Positions 1 through 11,138 of a DNA stretch of 64,000 nucleotides are shown here, piece after piece. This DNA comes from Hymenopus coronatus. Its lineage: Eukaryota > Arthropoda > Insecta > Mantodea > Hymenopodidae. How positions within the stretch are numbered: position 1 is the stretch's first letter; every line of letters begins with the position of its first letter. Below the pieces are notes generated by a model. The model made no database searches, was not told the origin of the DNA, and saw only the letters and a list, made by a program, of their open reading frames with translations. Location of the stretch: the NCBI GenBank assembly GCA_030762935.1, contig CM060900.1, positions 403,457,632-403,521,631 of the forward strand. The letters run 5' to 3'. The translations under genes and the position numbers were made by a program.

Positions 1-59
1 AGATTTAGGTCTACAGAAATAATTCACTTTTAAGGATCATATTAGAGAGAAAAACTTAC

Positions 60-236
60 CACAGAGATTGTTAATTCTGACAAACTACCAACAATAACTG
101 TACATTTGATCGGATCTGCACACTGTTTAGTTTTACTTAACATTCCAGTTGTTCCTTTGAGTCCATTAAGACCATTAGCCCATGCAGCACTTCCAGAGAG
201 CCAGAATACAGCCAATGTTACAGTCAGAATGAAATC
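60..236 (-). CDS. Synaptophysin-like gene, exon 5 (TM3 and second luminal loop)
   Basis: A 59-codon exon with acceptor AATTTCAG, donor G|GTAAGT, phase 0 at both ends. It begins DFILTVTLAVFWLSGSAAWA, the third membrane span with the F-x-W-L-x-G-S-x-A-W-A signature of synaptophysins. The second intravesicular loop follows, with cysteines in KQCADPIKC that would make the second disulfide. It ends ELTISV just before the expected fourth span, which must be encoded left of the window. The protein should be an abundant synaptic vesicle membrane protein that binds cholesterol and synaptobrevin; that role is known for the family and is not shown here. The five exons together encode 200 residues. Confidence 0.94.
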
Positions 237-1171
237 CTGAAATTTAATTATTCCTTCAATTTTCACAAATAATAAGCAACTTTCACATTTTCATCATAAT
301 TCCTTGTTGAAAATTTAAACACATTCAGAATGTTGAATAGTTCCATGTCTATTAATGTTTGCTTAGGTTTTACTTGCGCAAAAGTATTTACCTGTTTTCA
401 CACAAAAACTAAACACAACTTTAGACTATGATTTAAGAGAAACAACAAAAGGCTGGAAGATGAGACATATAAAATAAATTTAAGAGAGACCACAAAAGGC
501 TGAAATTGAGACATATAAAAAAAGGTTAACTTTATTTTATATGCTCTTGGGAGGCAATATCATGAACAAGAATAATGTAAATGGAGCAAACTGACCAGCC
601 CAAATGTAACAATGCAATCTGGCTCCACATTGATTCAACTGGTAGGCTCAGGCTGGCAGACAATGCAACTGATTAGCGATCTAGTTTATTTAAATGTGCT
701 ATCTTATGTGAATTGTCTTGGCAGACTAATATGACTGCCCAGCCTCTTGGCTGGATGGTTACCACGCTAGTTCCTAATTCTTGAGGAATCAGTTATTTGA
801 TCAAAATTCCAGCACACTAGCAATGTTGATATAATCCTTACAATCAAAATCGTCATAAAGATCACTAGTATATGCAACCCCCAAGAAATTTAATCACCAG
901 CCACCATTGAGTTCATATCACTGTGAAATGCAGTAATTTATTTTACAGCAAGTGCAGAGAGTATTTTGATATGGATAGTCATCAGCAATGCAAATTACAC
1001 CTCTTGCTGTTCACAGCCACAACTTTAAAAGGCTAGTTGCAACTCTATGCCGAGTTCAATGTTAGCCATATCTGTGTACACAATTTCGAAATAATAATGA
1101 GTCAGTATTTCATAACCATCATAAATAAAAATTTAGGTTCAGCATAGCGATACTTTAATCAGGCTGGTTTA
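237..1171. other. Intron 4, left part, no gene
   Basis: AT-rich intronic sequence between the exon at 60-236 and the hAT element. It contains one imperfect tandem duplication of about 46 bp (435-480 and 482-527, sharing CACAAAAGGCTG...GAGACATATAAAA). I see no coding signal. Confidence 0.6.
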
Positions 1172-1559
1172 GTCATGAATAGACCTTGGATTTTTAGGTT
1201 CTAAAAATGAACCTTTAGGCTCCTAAAAAAGGCTTTACAAATATTAAAATAGGTCCTTAAAATGTAATTTTAGGCTTTTCAATTTTATTAAGACTTCAAA
1301 TAAGAAAAAAATGCACAAAATTATTATAGGACTACTGTTTATACAAAAAAAATTGCACTAGAAATAAACAATAACAAACACTTGGCCTTTAATTAAACAT
1401 ACATAACCTTATGAAAAAACACATTAATATCTCAGTTATTTTACTAATTACAAAACAACTATCGGATAAGGAAATGAAGTGCAGCAACAAAACAAAGACT
1501 ACAAAAATGATAATTTCATTTCGAATGTAATTTAATGCAATGTTCTATGTTTTGTTTGA

Positions 1560-2560
1560 GTTTCTGTATTACTATTAACTTTTCCAGATTTTCTGGTGTT
1601 AAGCTGCATCTTTTATCAGAAAGAACCATTTTATATGCTGAAAAAGCCCTTTCTAGACACTAAAGTAATGAGCATATTTAAAATTTACTAAATTTGACAT
1701 ACTTATTTGTGTGTTGTTAGACCTATATCTTAACCATTCAATATATCGCACACATTTTTCAAAATAGAAAACCCAGCATTTTTTTCAGCAATGCACTGCA
1801 CTTGTCTATCACTTTGTCACCAACCAACCCCACTGTTGTGATTATTTTAGTTTCAGCTTATGTAATTATGAATATCTGTTCTTGTAGGGATTTCTCCTTT
1901 CCTTCAAGTATTGTAATGCAAGGAGACAAGAAAGAAAAATTTATGTCCTTCTTTAGGGAACTGTCCTACAGCAATTCTTTCACAGTTTTCACAGATGCTA
2001 CACTGTTATCTGGCAATCCACTCACAACACTGGCTACCTGTTCTAAATGTTCAGAATAATACACAACAGCATCAATCCAAGTATCCCAACGAGTAATCAC
2101 AGGTACTGGAGGAAGTGGGGTTGAAGGAAGTGTTTGTTGGAGCAATGCTCTTCTTGGAGGGGATTTGCAGAATAATTTTTTCATGTTTGACACAAGACTT
2201 AATTTTAGTGAATTCATTTCAGACAGTTTTGGCAACTCTGTGCAATGCATAAGCCAAATAAGTAACACAAATTGAATAGAAGGTTTTCAGGAGAGGTAAA
2301 GCAGCAACCATGTAAGATGCAGCATCGGTGCACAAAAGGAGAACCTTAGAATCATCAATACCATTGGGGAAAAGCAATTGCAGATTCATATTAATAAAGT
2401 ATGCAATTGTTTCACTGTTGACTCTATCAAACTGTGTAGAAAACAAAGACCTTGGAATTAATTTCCTAGACACACCGCTGGCGCTAGTGTCGCCGTCACA
2501 AATTGAAACCTCTCGCGCATTCTCAACTGGAGGGCAGAGCATGCTTTTTGCCATATGTTC
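1560..2560 (-). pseudogene. hAT transposase remnant (copy 1)
   Basis: Two overlapping frames on the minus strand carry the family hallmarks. 2219-2554 includes DDSKVLLLCTDAASYMVAA followed by an ALHRVA motif, the RNase H-like core around the second catalytic aspartate. 1966-2268 includes ITRWDTWIDAVVYYSEHLE, the W-x-x-W region. Near 1560-1660 the hATC dimerisation segment ERAFSAYKMVLSDKRCSLTP can be read. Stops and frameshifts separate them, so it is not functional. The same blocks recur in the copies near 11700-12480, 19580-20330 and 61910-62860. Confidence 0.8.
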
Positions 2561-3281
2561 AGTATGCTGAAAAGGCTTTCAGTACCTTGAAAACCACATT
2601 TTAAGAGTTTGGTGGTAAACTTTTATGTAAAACTCAGCTGTCATCATGCGGCAAAATCTTACAGCAGCGTGTTGCACAAGAAAATAGTCAGACAGCATCT
2701 CTCTAAATCAATTTTGTTTATGAATCAATAGGTTAGTAGAGTTTAATTATTTTTGCATTAAATTTACTACATTAAGTAGTAATTATTTCTAATTTTATAT
2801 TTATATATCTTATCCATCTAACACAAATATACCACAAATGCTTACTAACATATTGAATATAATTTACTGAAGAGGAATACAGGTTTCCCATTTATTTTAA
2901 TTTTATACAGTGCATATACTGTCTCTATAAATCCAGATTCGCATGTGTTTTTTTATGCTAAAGTGCTCTATTTATGTTTGTTTTTATTTACATACGCCAT
3001 AGGTAATATGGTCGTATCACCACTTTGACCTCTATAACAACTGCTTAAATTGTTGAAGTATACATTAAAAATGTACTTCTCGATTAACTTAACACACATT
3101 AACCATCGCATTTATATTTATAGGCTCTTGGAATAATATTTAAATAAGAATTCTTTCTTCAGCTTAGAATTGAGCGCAGAATATTTTGTATTTTTAATTC
3201 AGCATTTTGACCACTTTACTACAGAGACACTCTTAAAAACTCATGTTTATAATTCTTGTTGACGACTTTGTGCATTAAAGT

Positions 3282-4089
3282 AAAAATCCGATGTGTTCCA
3301 TTCATGTAACTTTCTCTACATATTGTTAAAAAGCTTATTCTTCTATAGCAGACATGATCTTATTACTTGCTTCCTTGTAAGTAGAAGGGAAAAAAGCTAA
3401 AACGATAGTCAAATCTTTTAAAACTAGTTTCATATGTGTGAAATGTGTTTCTTTGCAGGGCTAGGTGTTGTTCCATTCCCGTAACGGTAAATATTTTAAA
3501 ACAGAAACCAATAACAAGGGATTTCTCAACTCCACGAAAAAAATGTATATGAAGTAAATTGTGATTCTATCGAGAGCTACATTTTTTGTGCAGTAAGTTG
3601 TTTGTTGTTGGCTTTTTTTTTTTTATCTCTTACGGTTTACTAGTTTCAGCAAAATTCATCCAGAATAGAGAGGTCTCAAAGGCTATTCCCAGAAAATTCA
3701 ACATATACATTTTATTTGGCATGTAAATATCTTTAATATACGGAATTTTAATCAAAATCGTTAAAGCCATTTTTGAGAAAATTTAAATTTTCGAAATTTG
3801 TCCATGTAAAGGATAGTTTGGGCTGAGGGCTTTTGCCTCAAAATCTTTGTGTTGCATCCTTGGAATGTACTAAACTTAAATACCAAGTTAGAGTTTTTAC
3901 TGACTTTTCGTTTTTGAGTTATCGTGTTCATAGACACAAATACCAACACGGACCTTTTTCTAAAAGTTCTTTTTTATACAGGGGACCCTAAAACGTATAC
4001 TTCTGGTAAATCTAGGTATCTTTTTTGGGTGGAGTACAATACCTTCTCTATATGCTCAGTAGGTACATCACATGTAGAGAAAGTAAAAA
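3282..4089 (+). repeat. Dispersed ~850 bp repeat, copy A
   Basis: Starts in an A-run at AAAAATCCGATGTGTTCC and ends GTAGAGAAAGTAAAAA. Three related copies exist at 9900-10753 (reverse), 41410-42161 (forward) and 49082-49991 (reverse). Just inside the ends are inverted motifs (ACTTTCTCTACAT / ATGTAGAGAAAGT). No open frame is conserved between the copies. Probably a non-autonomous element inserted into hAT copy 1. Confidence 0.75.
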
Positions 4090-4417
4090 AGCAGACAGTA
4101 TATATGGAATCAGTGAGAAGAAACAGCGAAAAAAAGAATTAAAGTCGAATTATACTGTCGGTGATGCTTACATCCCATTTTGTAAAGCACTTTATATGCA
4201 AGTATGCGACATTCAACTTCAATTATAATATTTATTTTTGGTTTGTTCAGTTGTGGGATGAAATTCCCTCTAGTCAATGAAGTGATTTTATTCAATCCCC
4301 AACCGGACATTCAAGGTCTAATCCCTGTGCATAAATGTTGATGATCATAAAGAACGTGTTGTCGCAATTATTTCCAACTCGGGTATCTTCATGATGTAAT
4401 TACTGCTGTTTTAAATT

Positions 4418-4636
4418 TCACTGTTTCCCCATTGCAATTAATGTATTACGCGCGACCTCGCACGCCTTCTGCCCTCCAAGAAAATCTTCGATTTCCGACA
4501 TGCATAGCTCTCTGCGCAGCCAGAGGTGTGTGGGGCTTGGTAGAAAAAGGAGATAATGGGATGAGGGTTCATCTGGATCCATTTTGCCAACAATTATATT
4601 CTCCATGTACCTCCCCATTGCATCAGTGGGTTTCAT
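4418..4636 (-). pseudogene. Possible hAT transposase N-terminal fragment
   Basis: A 72-codon minus-strand frame contains GRYMENIIVGKMDPDEPSSH, which resembles the first catalytic-aspartate neighbourhood of the related copies (for example IANVVVGKLDTNAPGKSH at 19640). It lies in the right place, upstream of the rest of copy 1's transposase. The remaining residues do not match, so this could also be chance or a separate fragment. Confidence 0.35.
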
Positions 4637-5759
4637 CTATGCACAATCAGATGTATGCTATGCTTTCGCGAATTGTTCACAAAGTCGACTTATATGTAGC
4701 ATTTAGATAATTTCTTCTTAAAGTTGATTCAGACGGAATGGAATACATGCAGTACTTCTGTAAATATCATTTGAAAGTAGGATTTTGCACTACATTCCAA
4801 GGGATGTTTGCAGCTACTAAAGCTTTGCTTAGATCCATATTAAAATTAGTTTCACTGGTAGATGTAGAAGGCTGAGTTGTTAAAGTCTGCTTCTTGATTG
4901 CAGTCTGGGAGGCTCTAGCTTTGTGGCCACTACCATTAACATGCTGGTTGATATAAGATTTCTTTTCATGTGAAACCTGGACACAAGAAAAAGGAGGGAA
5001 TTTTTAAAATTACAATACTGTGCCAAACAGAATTAAAAACTTTTCATTGTATGCCTCTTGAAGTTAGTTAATTATAAAAATTAGATTATCTGTTTATTGC
5101 AGTATTGGCAAAAAGTTATTCTTCCATCACTGGAGGGTCCCGGTATAACCTGGATCCACTGTCTAATTAGTGTCCCTTTAGAGTATTTACCCACACACAC
5201 ACACAGCAATAATACCAGACTGAAGCCAGTTGGAGGCTTTACTGTAACAGTATGTGAGTAAACAAGAAGTTAGTTAGGAATTCCTCCTTTAATATTCCAA
5301 GATGACACTTTTATGTTACAAGGAGGGTTGCTATAAATCACAAGTTTGTTGACAGTAAAGTTTCTTTCAAGGCAGACACTCCAGGATATTAACCCATCCC
5401 TTCTCATTTACAGTTATGTATGGTCAGTAACATGTTGACCAGTCTTCTCAGCTTTATGAATGTAACGCTTGAAATGTTTTATTTTAATATGCTAGTCAAG
5501 CTATAAAGGATTTGAAAATTTGCTTCAAAATAATTTTAAAGGGGGAATATATATATACTGTATTTAATTTAAATAGGGTTTTTTTGGGCTTAAAATCCAT
5601 AAAATAGGTAGATTGGAGTAAAATAGGCACTTTCAAGTACAATAAAACTTCTACAGTAGGTGTAATTTGTCATGAAATGTGAACATATAAAATTGGTTTT
5701 TGTTTATTGCTTCAGGAAAAAATATGCATATAACCTAAAATCCGAGGTCTAGTCATGAG

Positions 5760-7040
5760 GCACATTATTTAAAAGGATATTTGTTTCAAATTTGAATTGA
5801 AGCAAAAGTCTGCAATTATTTCATGGAACATTCACTAACTTGCCTATTCCTTCTAAGTGAACAATATACAGGCTGATGGAAAAACCAAACAATACTGGAT
5901 CAATAGCATACAAAAAGTTACATGAAATGAATTTTAAAGGAAAAGAAATTACACAAACTTTGTCCCTGCTTAGAAGCTAGTCATTAAATCATAACAGCTT
6001 TGTGTCATAATGTCACAAACCTTCTTAAATTGTAGTAGTATAAAATGTCAGTGTCCAAAGATTAATGCCAAGAGAAAATTAATTTTTGCAAATGATTCAG
6101 CAGATCTTTCATAAATGACATTTTGATCCTGGCTTAATTTTCTATACTGATAGGCTTGGTTTCACCTCAGTAGGGGTATGTTAACATCCAGAACAGTTGT
6201 TACTGGAATGCCAAATGCCACATACAACATTCAAAATCTCTCTCTCTGATGGTGCTAACAACTCATACAGAGTTGTTGGTCCAATTTTTTTTTTGGGGGG
6301 GGGGGGGGAAACAGTCTACCTAGCACAACTACTAAGGTTAATGTTGGCCCTATTTTTTGCCAATCTGACAGAAGAGCATAACAACACATTTAAACAGGAT
6401 AGTACCAGTGCACATACTATGGGCTTTCAATAAATTGAATTTGTTCAATATATCTCAATCAAATACCGAGTAAAAATGTCAGACCTCCTAGCTTTGAATC
6501 GTTATGATTTTTATATTTGGGAAACCTTGAAAGAAAACAACCACATGCAATAGACATCAAAAGTAACTAGACACTCACTTGAAGAGCTACTTTGGGTTTC
6601 CAAGAACACTTTCAGAAGATCTGAGTCAAGTAATAGGGTGTCATTTTGAGAGGATATTATAATTAAAGACCTGCACTCTCATTTTTCAAAGCAATTTGAG
6701 GAAAAATGAACTGAAAATTCTGCATTTCAATATAACCTAAGCAGCAGTCCTGTGCCAAAGCAAAAGAACCTGTTGCAATTTTCAGGTGTGTGTACAAAAA
6801 ATATTTTTAATACTAATAGGTAAATGAAGGCAAGATGGCCATTAATTTCAATTTAATACACTTTAGTATTACACTTTTCCTTAATTTATAACTTTCATCA
6901 CACTCATTTTTAAAAAATGACATCCATGTATTTATTCACTGGATCAAGAATATTACCTTAAGTACACCAAATATTCACTTTATTTCTTTATGGATTTCTT
7001 ACAGCACAATTTCTTCCAAATTTACAAGAAAAATACTTAC
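5760..7040. other. Intron 4, right part, no gene
   Basis: AT-rich intronic DNA between hAT copy 1 and the exon at 7041. The only striking feature is a T10-G16 homopolymer pair around 6283-6308. The reading frame that spans it is low-complexity and unconvincing. Confidence 0.6.
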
Positions 7041-7224
7041 TGCTAAGGGCAATAACCCATTGGCCTGATACATTTCATCAAACATAATGTAGATAAATGA
7101 GATGCCAATGCAGTAAAGGAATGAAAGTACACCAGTTGCTACAAAAAATTGTGCATCAGATGAGAAGTCTCCGATTAAATTAAGTGTTGTGCAGTTTGTA
7201 CTCCTTGGTTGAATATGGTCTAGT
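7041..7224 (-). CDS. Synaptophysin-like gene, exon 4 (first loop and TM2)
   Basis: A 184 nt exon with acceptor TTTCAG and donor GTAAGT. The first base completes an arginine codon and the exon ends in phase 0. It encodes LDHIQPRSTNCTTLNLIGDF, then the hydrophobic span AQFFVATGVLSFLYCIGISF (TM2) and a cytosolic turn FDEMYQANGLLPLA. NCT is an N-glycosylation sequon in the first luminal loop, the place where synaptophysins are glycosylated. The cysteine in it is the probable disulfide partner of VKC in exon 3. The FGD/IGDFSSxAQF segment is strongly conserved in the family. Confidence 0.93.
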
Positions 7225-7525
7225 CTGAAATTAAACAGAACATTCAGTAAGTCTTCTGCTAAAAAATACCTAAATAATAAACTTTCCTTAAAAGAAATAA
7301 AAATTTAAGCTTACATAAGAAAGAGCTTTTAAGAATTATTTGGACACTCTAAGTTTTGAATTCTTTAGGTTATAACATATTAATTTTAAGGTAATCTAAT
7401 TTCATATTTTGTGAAATGATATGCTATAAAACAATTAGTCGCATTAATGAATATAATGGAGTCAAATTAGGTACACCAGACATCACTTAATATATTTTTA
7501 TTTAACATGACATATTTTGGAAGTA

Positions 7526-7980
7526 CGAGGGCTGTTTTTTTTTGAACCTCCAATAGGCTATAAATAAAAAACAAGTTCATAGAAAACAATTATTTTATTA
7601 CTAAAAGTTTTGTACACTTATGGTTACTTTTCAACATAATCATTGAAAGCACAATATTGCACAAGCTTTGCAATATCCACTTCAAAAAATGTTGCCGCCA
7701 ATGATTTCCAATGAGCATTGATGTTGTTTTGAAGATCTTCGTTGGTTTGAAAGTGCTGCCCTCCTAGCAACGTCTTCAGTTCAGAGAAAAAGTGAAAGTC
7801 GCTGGGTGCCAGGTCAGGACTGTAAGGCGGATGATCGAAAATATCCCATTGAAATTTTTCAAGGAGCCGATGGGTTGTGCCAGCATGTGGACAAGCATTG
7901 TCATAGATCAACACAATTCCTGAAGTCAGCATCCCTCTTCGTTTGTTTTGAATGGCTCTCCATAAACGTCATGAAGTACA
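7526..7980 (-). pseudogene. Mariner transposase, 5'-truncated copy
   Basis: The left end is a mariner-like terminus (TA at 7524-7525, then CGAGGGCTGTTTTTTTTTGA). The minus strand reads the last ~100 residues of a mariner transposase: second aspartate in LIYDNACPHAG, third in HPPYSPDLAPSDFHFF, then GGQHF and a C-terminal NDYVEK stop. The upstream catalytic region and right inverted repeat are absent. It sits in the 1.5 kb intron between exons 3 and 4. Confidence 0.88.
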
Positions 7981-8409
7981 AAAATCTTCAAAACAATGTC
8001 AATCATAGTGATAAATAAAAGAACATGTTCAGATTTCCTCATGAAATGAAGGTTTTAGGAATCAAAAATAAATCTCAATTGAAATCACTTTATTTAAAGC
8101 CTAAAGTTGGAAGTTTTAGGAAGATACAAAAAATTTGAGTAATTTAGTTATAAAAGCATGATGTTTAGCATTTTAAAATTTGTCTAAAGCAACATATCAG
8201 TCTGTCTCCAGATACAAAAAATGTTTCATTTAGAGTTTCAAGGTCAATTCTGCCTTCACTTTGGACAATGAGATAATGTAGCCCACATACTGCACTTAAA
8301 ATATATTTAGTGCTTCTTAAAAGTTGCTGTCTGCAGAGGAATAAAGAATTATTTGAATTCCCAGCTTTAAAGTTGTAAAGCTATAAATTAAGTTTCAAGG
8401 GTTTGAAGT

Positions 8410-8693
8410 TCTGGGAGGGGGAGAGAGTGAACAGAGTTTGGGATAGGGGTTAAGGTGAAGAGAGAAGGGAAGAGCCAGAGACAAAGTAAGGGAAGGTTGT
8501 TGTTGAGAGGGGGAGAAAAGTGAAAGAGGAAGAGAATTGGGGAGGGAGGGAGGGAGAGTGAACATAGTCTGGGGAGGGGAGAGTCAGGGACAGAGAAAGA
8601 GGAGGTGGTGCAGAGGGGGGAAATTGTGAAAGGAAGATGGTTGAGGGAGTGGAGAAGAGCAGAGAGATAAGGGGAGGCAAAATGGGAGGGTGA
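8410..8693. repeat. Purine-rich (GGA/GA) tract in intron 3
   Basis: About 285 bases of the plus strand are almost only G and A, in irregular GGGAGAG/GAAGAG units. On the host-gene strand this is a polypyrimidine run starting about 42 nt after the exon 3 donor. Encoded Ser/Pro-rich frames are an artefact of composition. Such tracts can bind polypyrimidine-tract proteins or form triplex DNA; neither is shown here. Confidence 0.85.
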
Positions 8694-8734
8694 AAGTCTT
8701 ACGTTATATTGAAATAAAATTAACTAGGTCTTAC

Positions 8735-8853
8735 CTAAATGGATAGGAGTACTCAAATCTATAAAGCTTCTCCATTTCTTCAGGACATTTCACAGCTATA
8801 TCCACATAACTGCTAAAACCAGTTGTTGTTGCAAATGCACATATTGAAAATAC
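8735..8853 (-). CDS. Synaptophysin-like gene, exon 3 (TM1 and first luminal loop)
   Basis: A 119 nt exon of 39 codons plus AG, with acceptor ...TTCCAG and donor GTAAG. It reads VFSICAFATTTGFSSYVDIA and then VKCPEEMEKLYRFEYSYPF. It completes transmembrane segment 1, with the F-A-T-x-x-G-F/Y signature of physins, and starts the first intravesicular loop. That loop includes a cysteine (VKC) expected to form a disulfide, and a Y-P-F-R/Y motif split by the splice site. The two leftover bases AG combine with A of the next exon to give arginine. A nearly 300 nt polypyrimidine stretch (on this strand) lies 42 nt downstream of the donor. Confidence 0.92.
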
Positions 8854-9392
8854 CTGGAAATAAAAAAGGGAAATGTGATGATCAAGATATCTACACACAC
8901 AAAACATGTAAATGATAGCAGTATTTAGAATTAGTTTTAGAATAAATTTATCCAAGGAACATAATAATGTAGTAATGGGAGGAGATGCCATCACTGGTTT
9001 ACTTAATATATATGTTTGGTGCTTAAACAACACATATATGAAGCGTCACACAAGAAAAATGAATTTCCAGAATTGAAGCCAAATTTCTGGTAATGCAGGA
9101 TATTTAATTTTCCATGTATAAAATAATGTTGTGCATACCACCCATTAGCACTATTTTTATGTTCTTCAGTAATAAATGTGTTAGCTTAATCCTGGCTAAT
9201 TTGTGAATTCTTATTGCCAAGTCAATATCTTCTTTCATAGCATATTCACTTTCAGGTACATTTCTAGAAATAAATTATCAATAAATCTGATACCACAGAG
9301 TTAAGAATAGCATTTCTTGTTAACATATCCATTTAATAACCAAACAAAATGAAATGTTAAAATAATACAAACTACACATTTAGATAGCATAT
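8854..9392. other. Intron 2, left end, no gene
   Basis: AT-rich intron immediately upstream of exon 3. No coding or repeat signal recognised apart from the exon 3 acceptor. Confidence 0.5.
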
Positions 9393-9790
9393 ACAGTGAG
9401 TGCAAAAAGTATTTGTACAAATAAGAAATTACATTAAAATATCTGGAGGAATAAGAATGGAATGTTGGGGAAATATGTAAATAACTTAATCATGTAAAGT
9501 ATATATGTTGTATTTGGTCACATTTGATATCACAAAACATATAAATTTATCCTCCTCTTAATATAAACCTCATATAAATAACCTCCTCTTAATATAAAGA
9601 AATGCTATTATTTCTCACAAAAAGTGACTATACACCTACAATTTTAGTAACATTTTTATATATATACCATTCCAATATTTGGTAGGCTTTGCTTTTGCTT
9701 TTAGAAGTACCTCCAGTCTTTGGGGCATTGCTTTCACTAGCTCTGTAGCTGTCTAAATATTCCATCAAGTCCCATTCTATCTGTTAAAGC
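9393..9790 (-). mobile_element. Tc1-like element, 3' terminal fragment
   Basis: The sequence ACAGTGAGTGCAAAAAGTAT at 9393 is a typical Tc1-type inverted terminus. About 290 bp further in, the minus strand encodes AMPQRLEVLLKAKAKPTKYW, which matches the usual end of Tc1 transposases (S-M-P-x-R-x...A-K-G/A-x-P-T-K-Y). The catalytic part and the other terminus are missing. Confidence 0.6.
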
Positions 9791-9899
9791 CTTCTTTATT
9801 GGAAAACGTGTGATTTTTAATTTTCTGCTCCAAAATAGAACAAAATCAAACAAAATAAGAAATACAATATAGAATTTTACATTTCTGCCAGACCATTCC

Positions 9900-10753
9900 T
9901 TTTTACTCTCTCTACACGTACAATGTACATAGTGTACAGAGAAGGTATTGCACACCACCAAAACGTTGATACTGAAATTTCACCAGAAATACACGTTTTG
10001 GGGTCCCCTGTATCAAAAAATCCTTTTTAGAAAAAGGTCCTCATGTGTCTGTATGTCTGAGAACACGATAACTCAAAAACGAAAAGTTGGTAAAATACCA
10101 AATTTGCTTCCAGGGATGTGACACAAAGATTTTCAGAAAAATCCCTCCATCCTAAACTACCCTTTATATGGAAAAAAATTCGAAAATTTTGATTTTCTCA
10201 AAAATGGCTCATATGATTTTATTAAAATACTGTATACTAAAGATATTCATATGGTAAATAAAATGTACATCTTGAATTTTCTGGGAATAGCCTCTAAACA
10301 CCTCTTTATTCTGAATGAGTTTTGCTGAATTTTTCATAACTAGTAAACCGTAAGAGATAGACAAACAATTACTACACAAAAAATGTAGATCATGTTAAAA
10401 CGCGCAATTTATGTCATATACATTTTTTTTGTGGAATTGACCATTTCTGAGATATTTGTTATTTGTTTCAGATTTAAAACGCTTGAAACTTTTCTCACAC
10501 AGAAAGTTGTAAACTCCTGGCCATGCATAGAAACGGACTTCAACCACATGGCAACCAGCTTTTATAAGATTTGACTATTGCTTTAGACCAGTGTATTCCT
10601 TTATTTTCCTTCTACTTACAAGGAAGCAAGTAATTAAGACAATTTCTGCTAATGTTTATACTATCATAAAGTACATAGAAGAATATGCTTTTCAACAATA
10701 GTTTGTTAATGGTTTGTAGAGAAAGTCATGTGAATGGAACATATCAGATTTTT
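9900..10753 (-). repeat. Dispersed ~850 bp repeat, copy B
   Basis: Reverse-oriented copy of the family. Its empty site is visible in hAT copy 3: there the flanks join at a run of T (around 18650-18660) with no intervening DNA. This places the element between T/A homopolymer runs and suggests a target duplication of about five A/T bases. Confidence 0.75.
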
Positions 10754-11138
10754 CTTGGAAATGAATAATTGTCATAGTATGCCCAGGCCGTAATGACTTG
10801 GAGCAAAATTTAAAAAAGAAAGATAAGTATGACGTCTTGGTCACTACACAAAGAAGATAAGTATAACACTGGAAGTGACTAACAATGTACAATCCACAAT
10901 CCTTTACAAAAATAAACCTTTTTTTAATTGGCTGAACAATTTAGCACTTTTCAGCTTCCTATTGTTGCCAACACAGGTAAATGTTACAAATCTAGCTATG
11001 ACAAAGAGAGGTGGAGAAATATACCTTATTGTGTCTGAAATATACTGTCAATGGAAAACATTAAGAAGATTTTAGTACTGGTATAGAACTCTCAGTGAAT
11101 GGTCGTGTCGTTTTCATGAGTTTTAAGTAGTGCTAACT

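Larger units (their letters stand above)
1180..5751 (-). mobile_element. hAT transposon copy 1, with TIRs and 8 bp target duplication
   Basis: The left terminus TAGACCTTGGATTTTTAGGT (1180) and the reverse complement of the right terminus, TAGACCTCGGATTTTAGGTT (ending 5751), are inverted repeats. They are flanked by gtcatgaa (1172-1179) and gtcatgag (5752-5759), 7 of 8 bases alike. An 8 bp duplication and TAG-type ends fit the hAT superfamily. Subterminal DNA on both sides is full of short CCTAAA/TTTAGG motifs. The transposase remnant reads on the minus strand (about 1560-2560, perhaps also 4418-4636). An ~810 bp dispersed repeat copy occupies 3282-4089. The element lies in intron 4 in the same orientation as the host gene. 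Confidence 0.8.

Noticed and set aside
3282..4089. Helitron identity for the ~850 bp repeat family
   Set aside because: One end begins TC, but the other lacks CTRR with a preceding hairpin and the insertion context is an A-run, not A|T.
6197..6433. 78-codon plus-strand frame with poly-Gly
   Set aside because: It spans a T10-G16 homopolymer and shows no family motif.
8450..8680. 76-codon Ser/Pro/Leu-rich frame on the minus strand
   Set aside because: It only translates the purine/pyrimidine tract and lies in an intron right after a splice donor.
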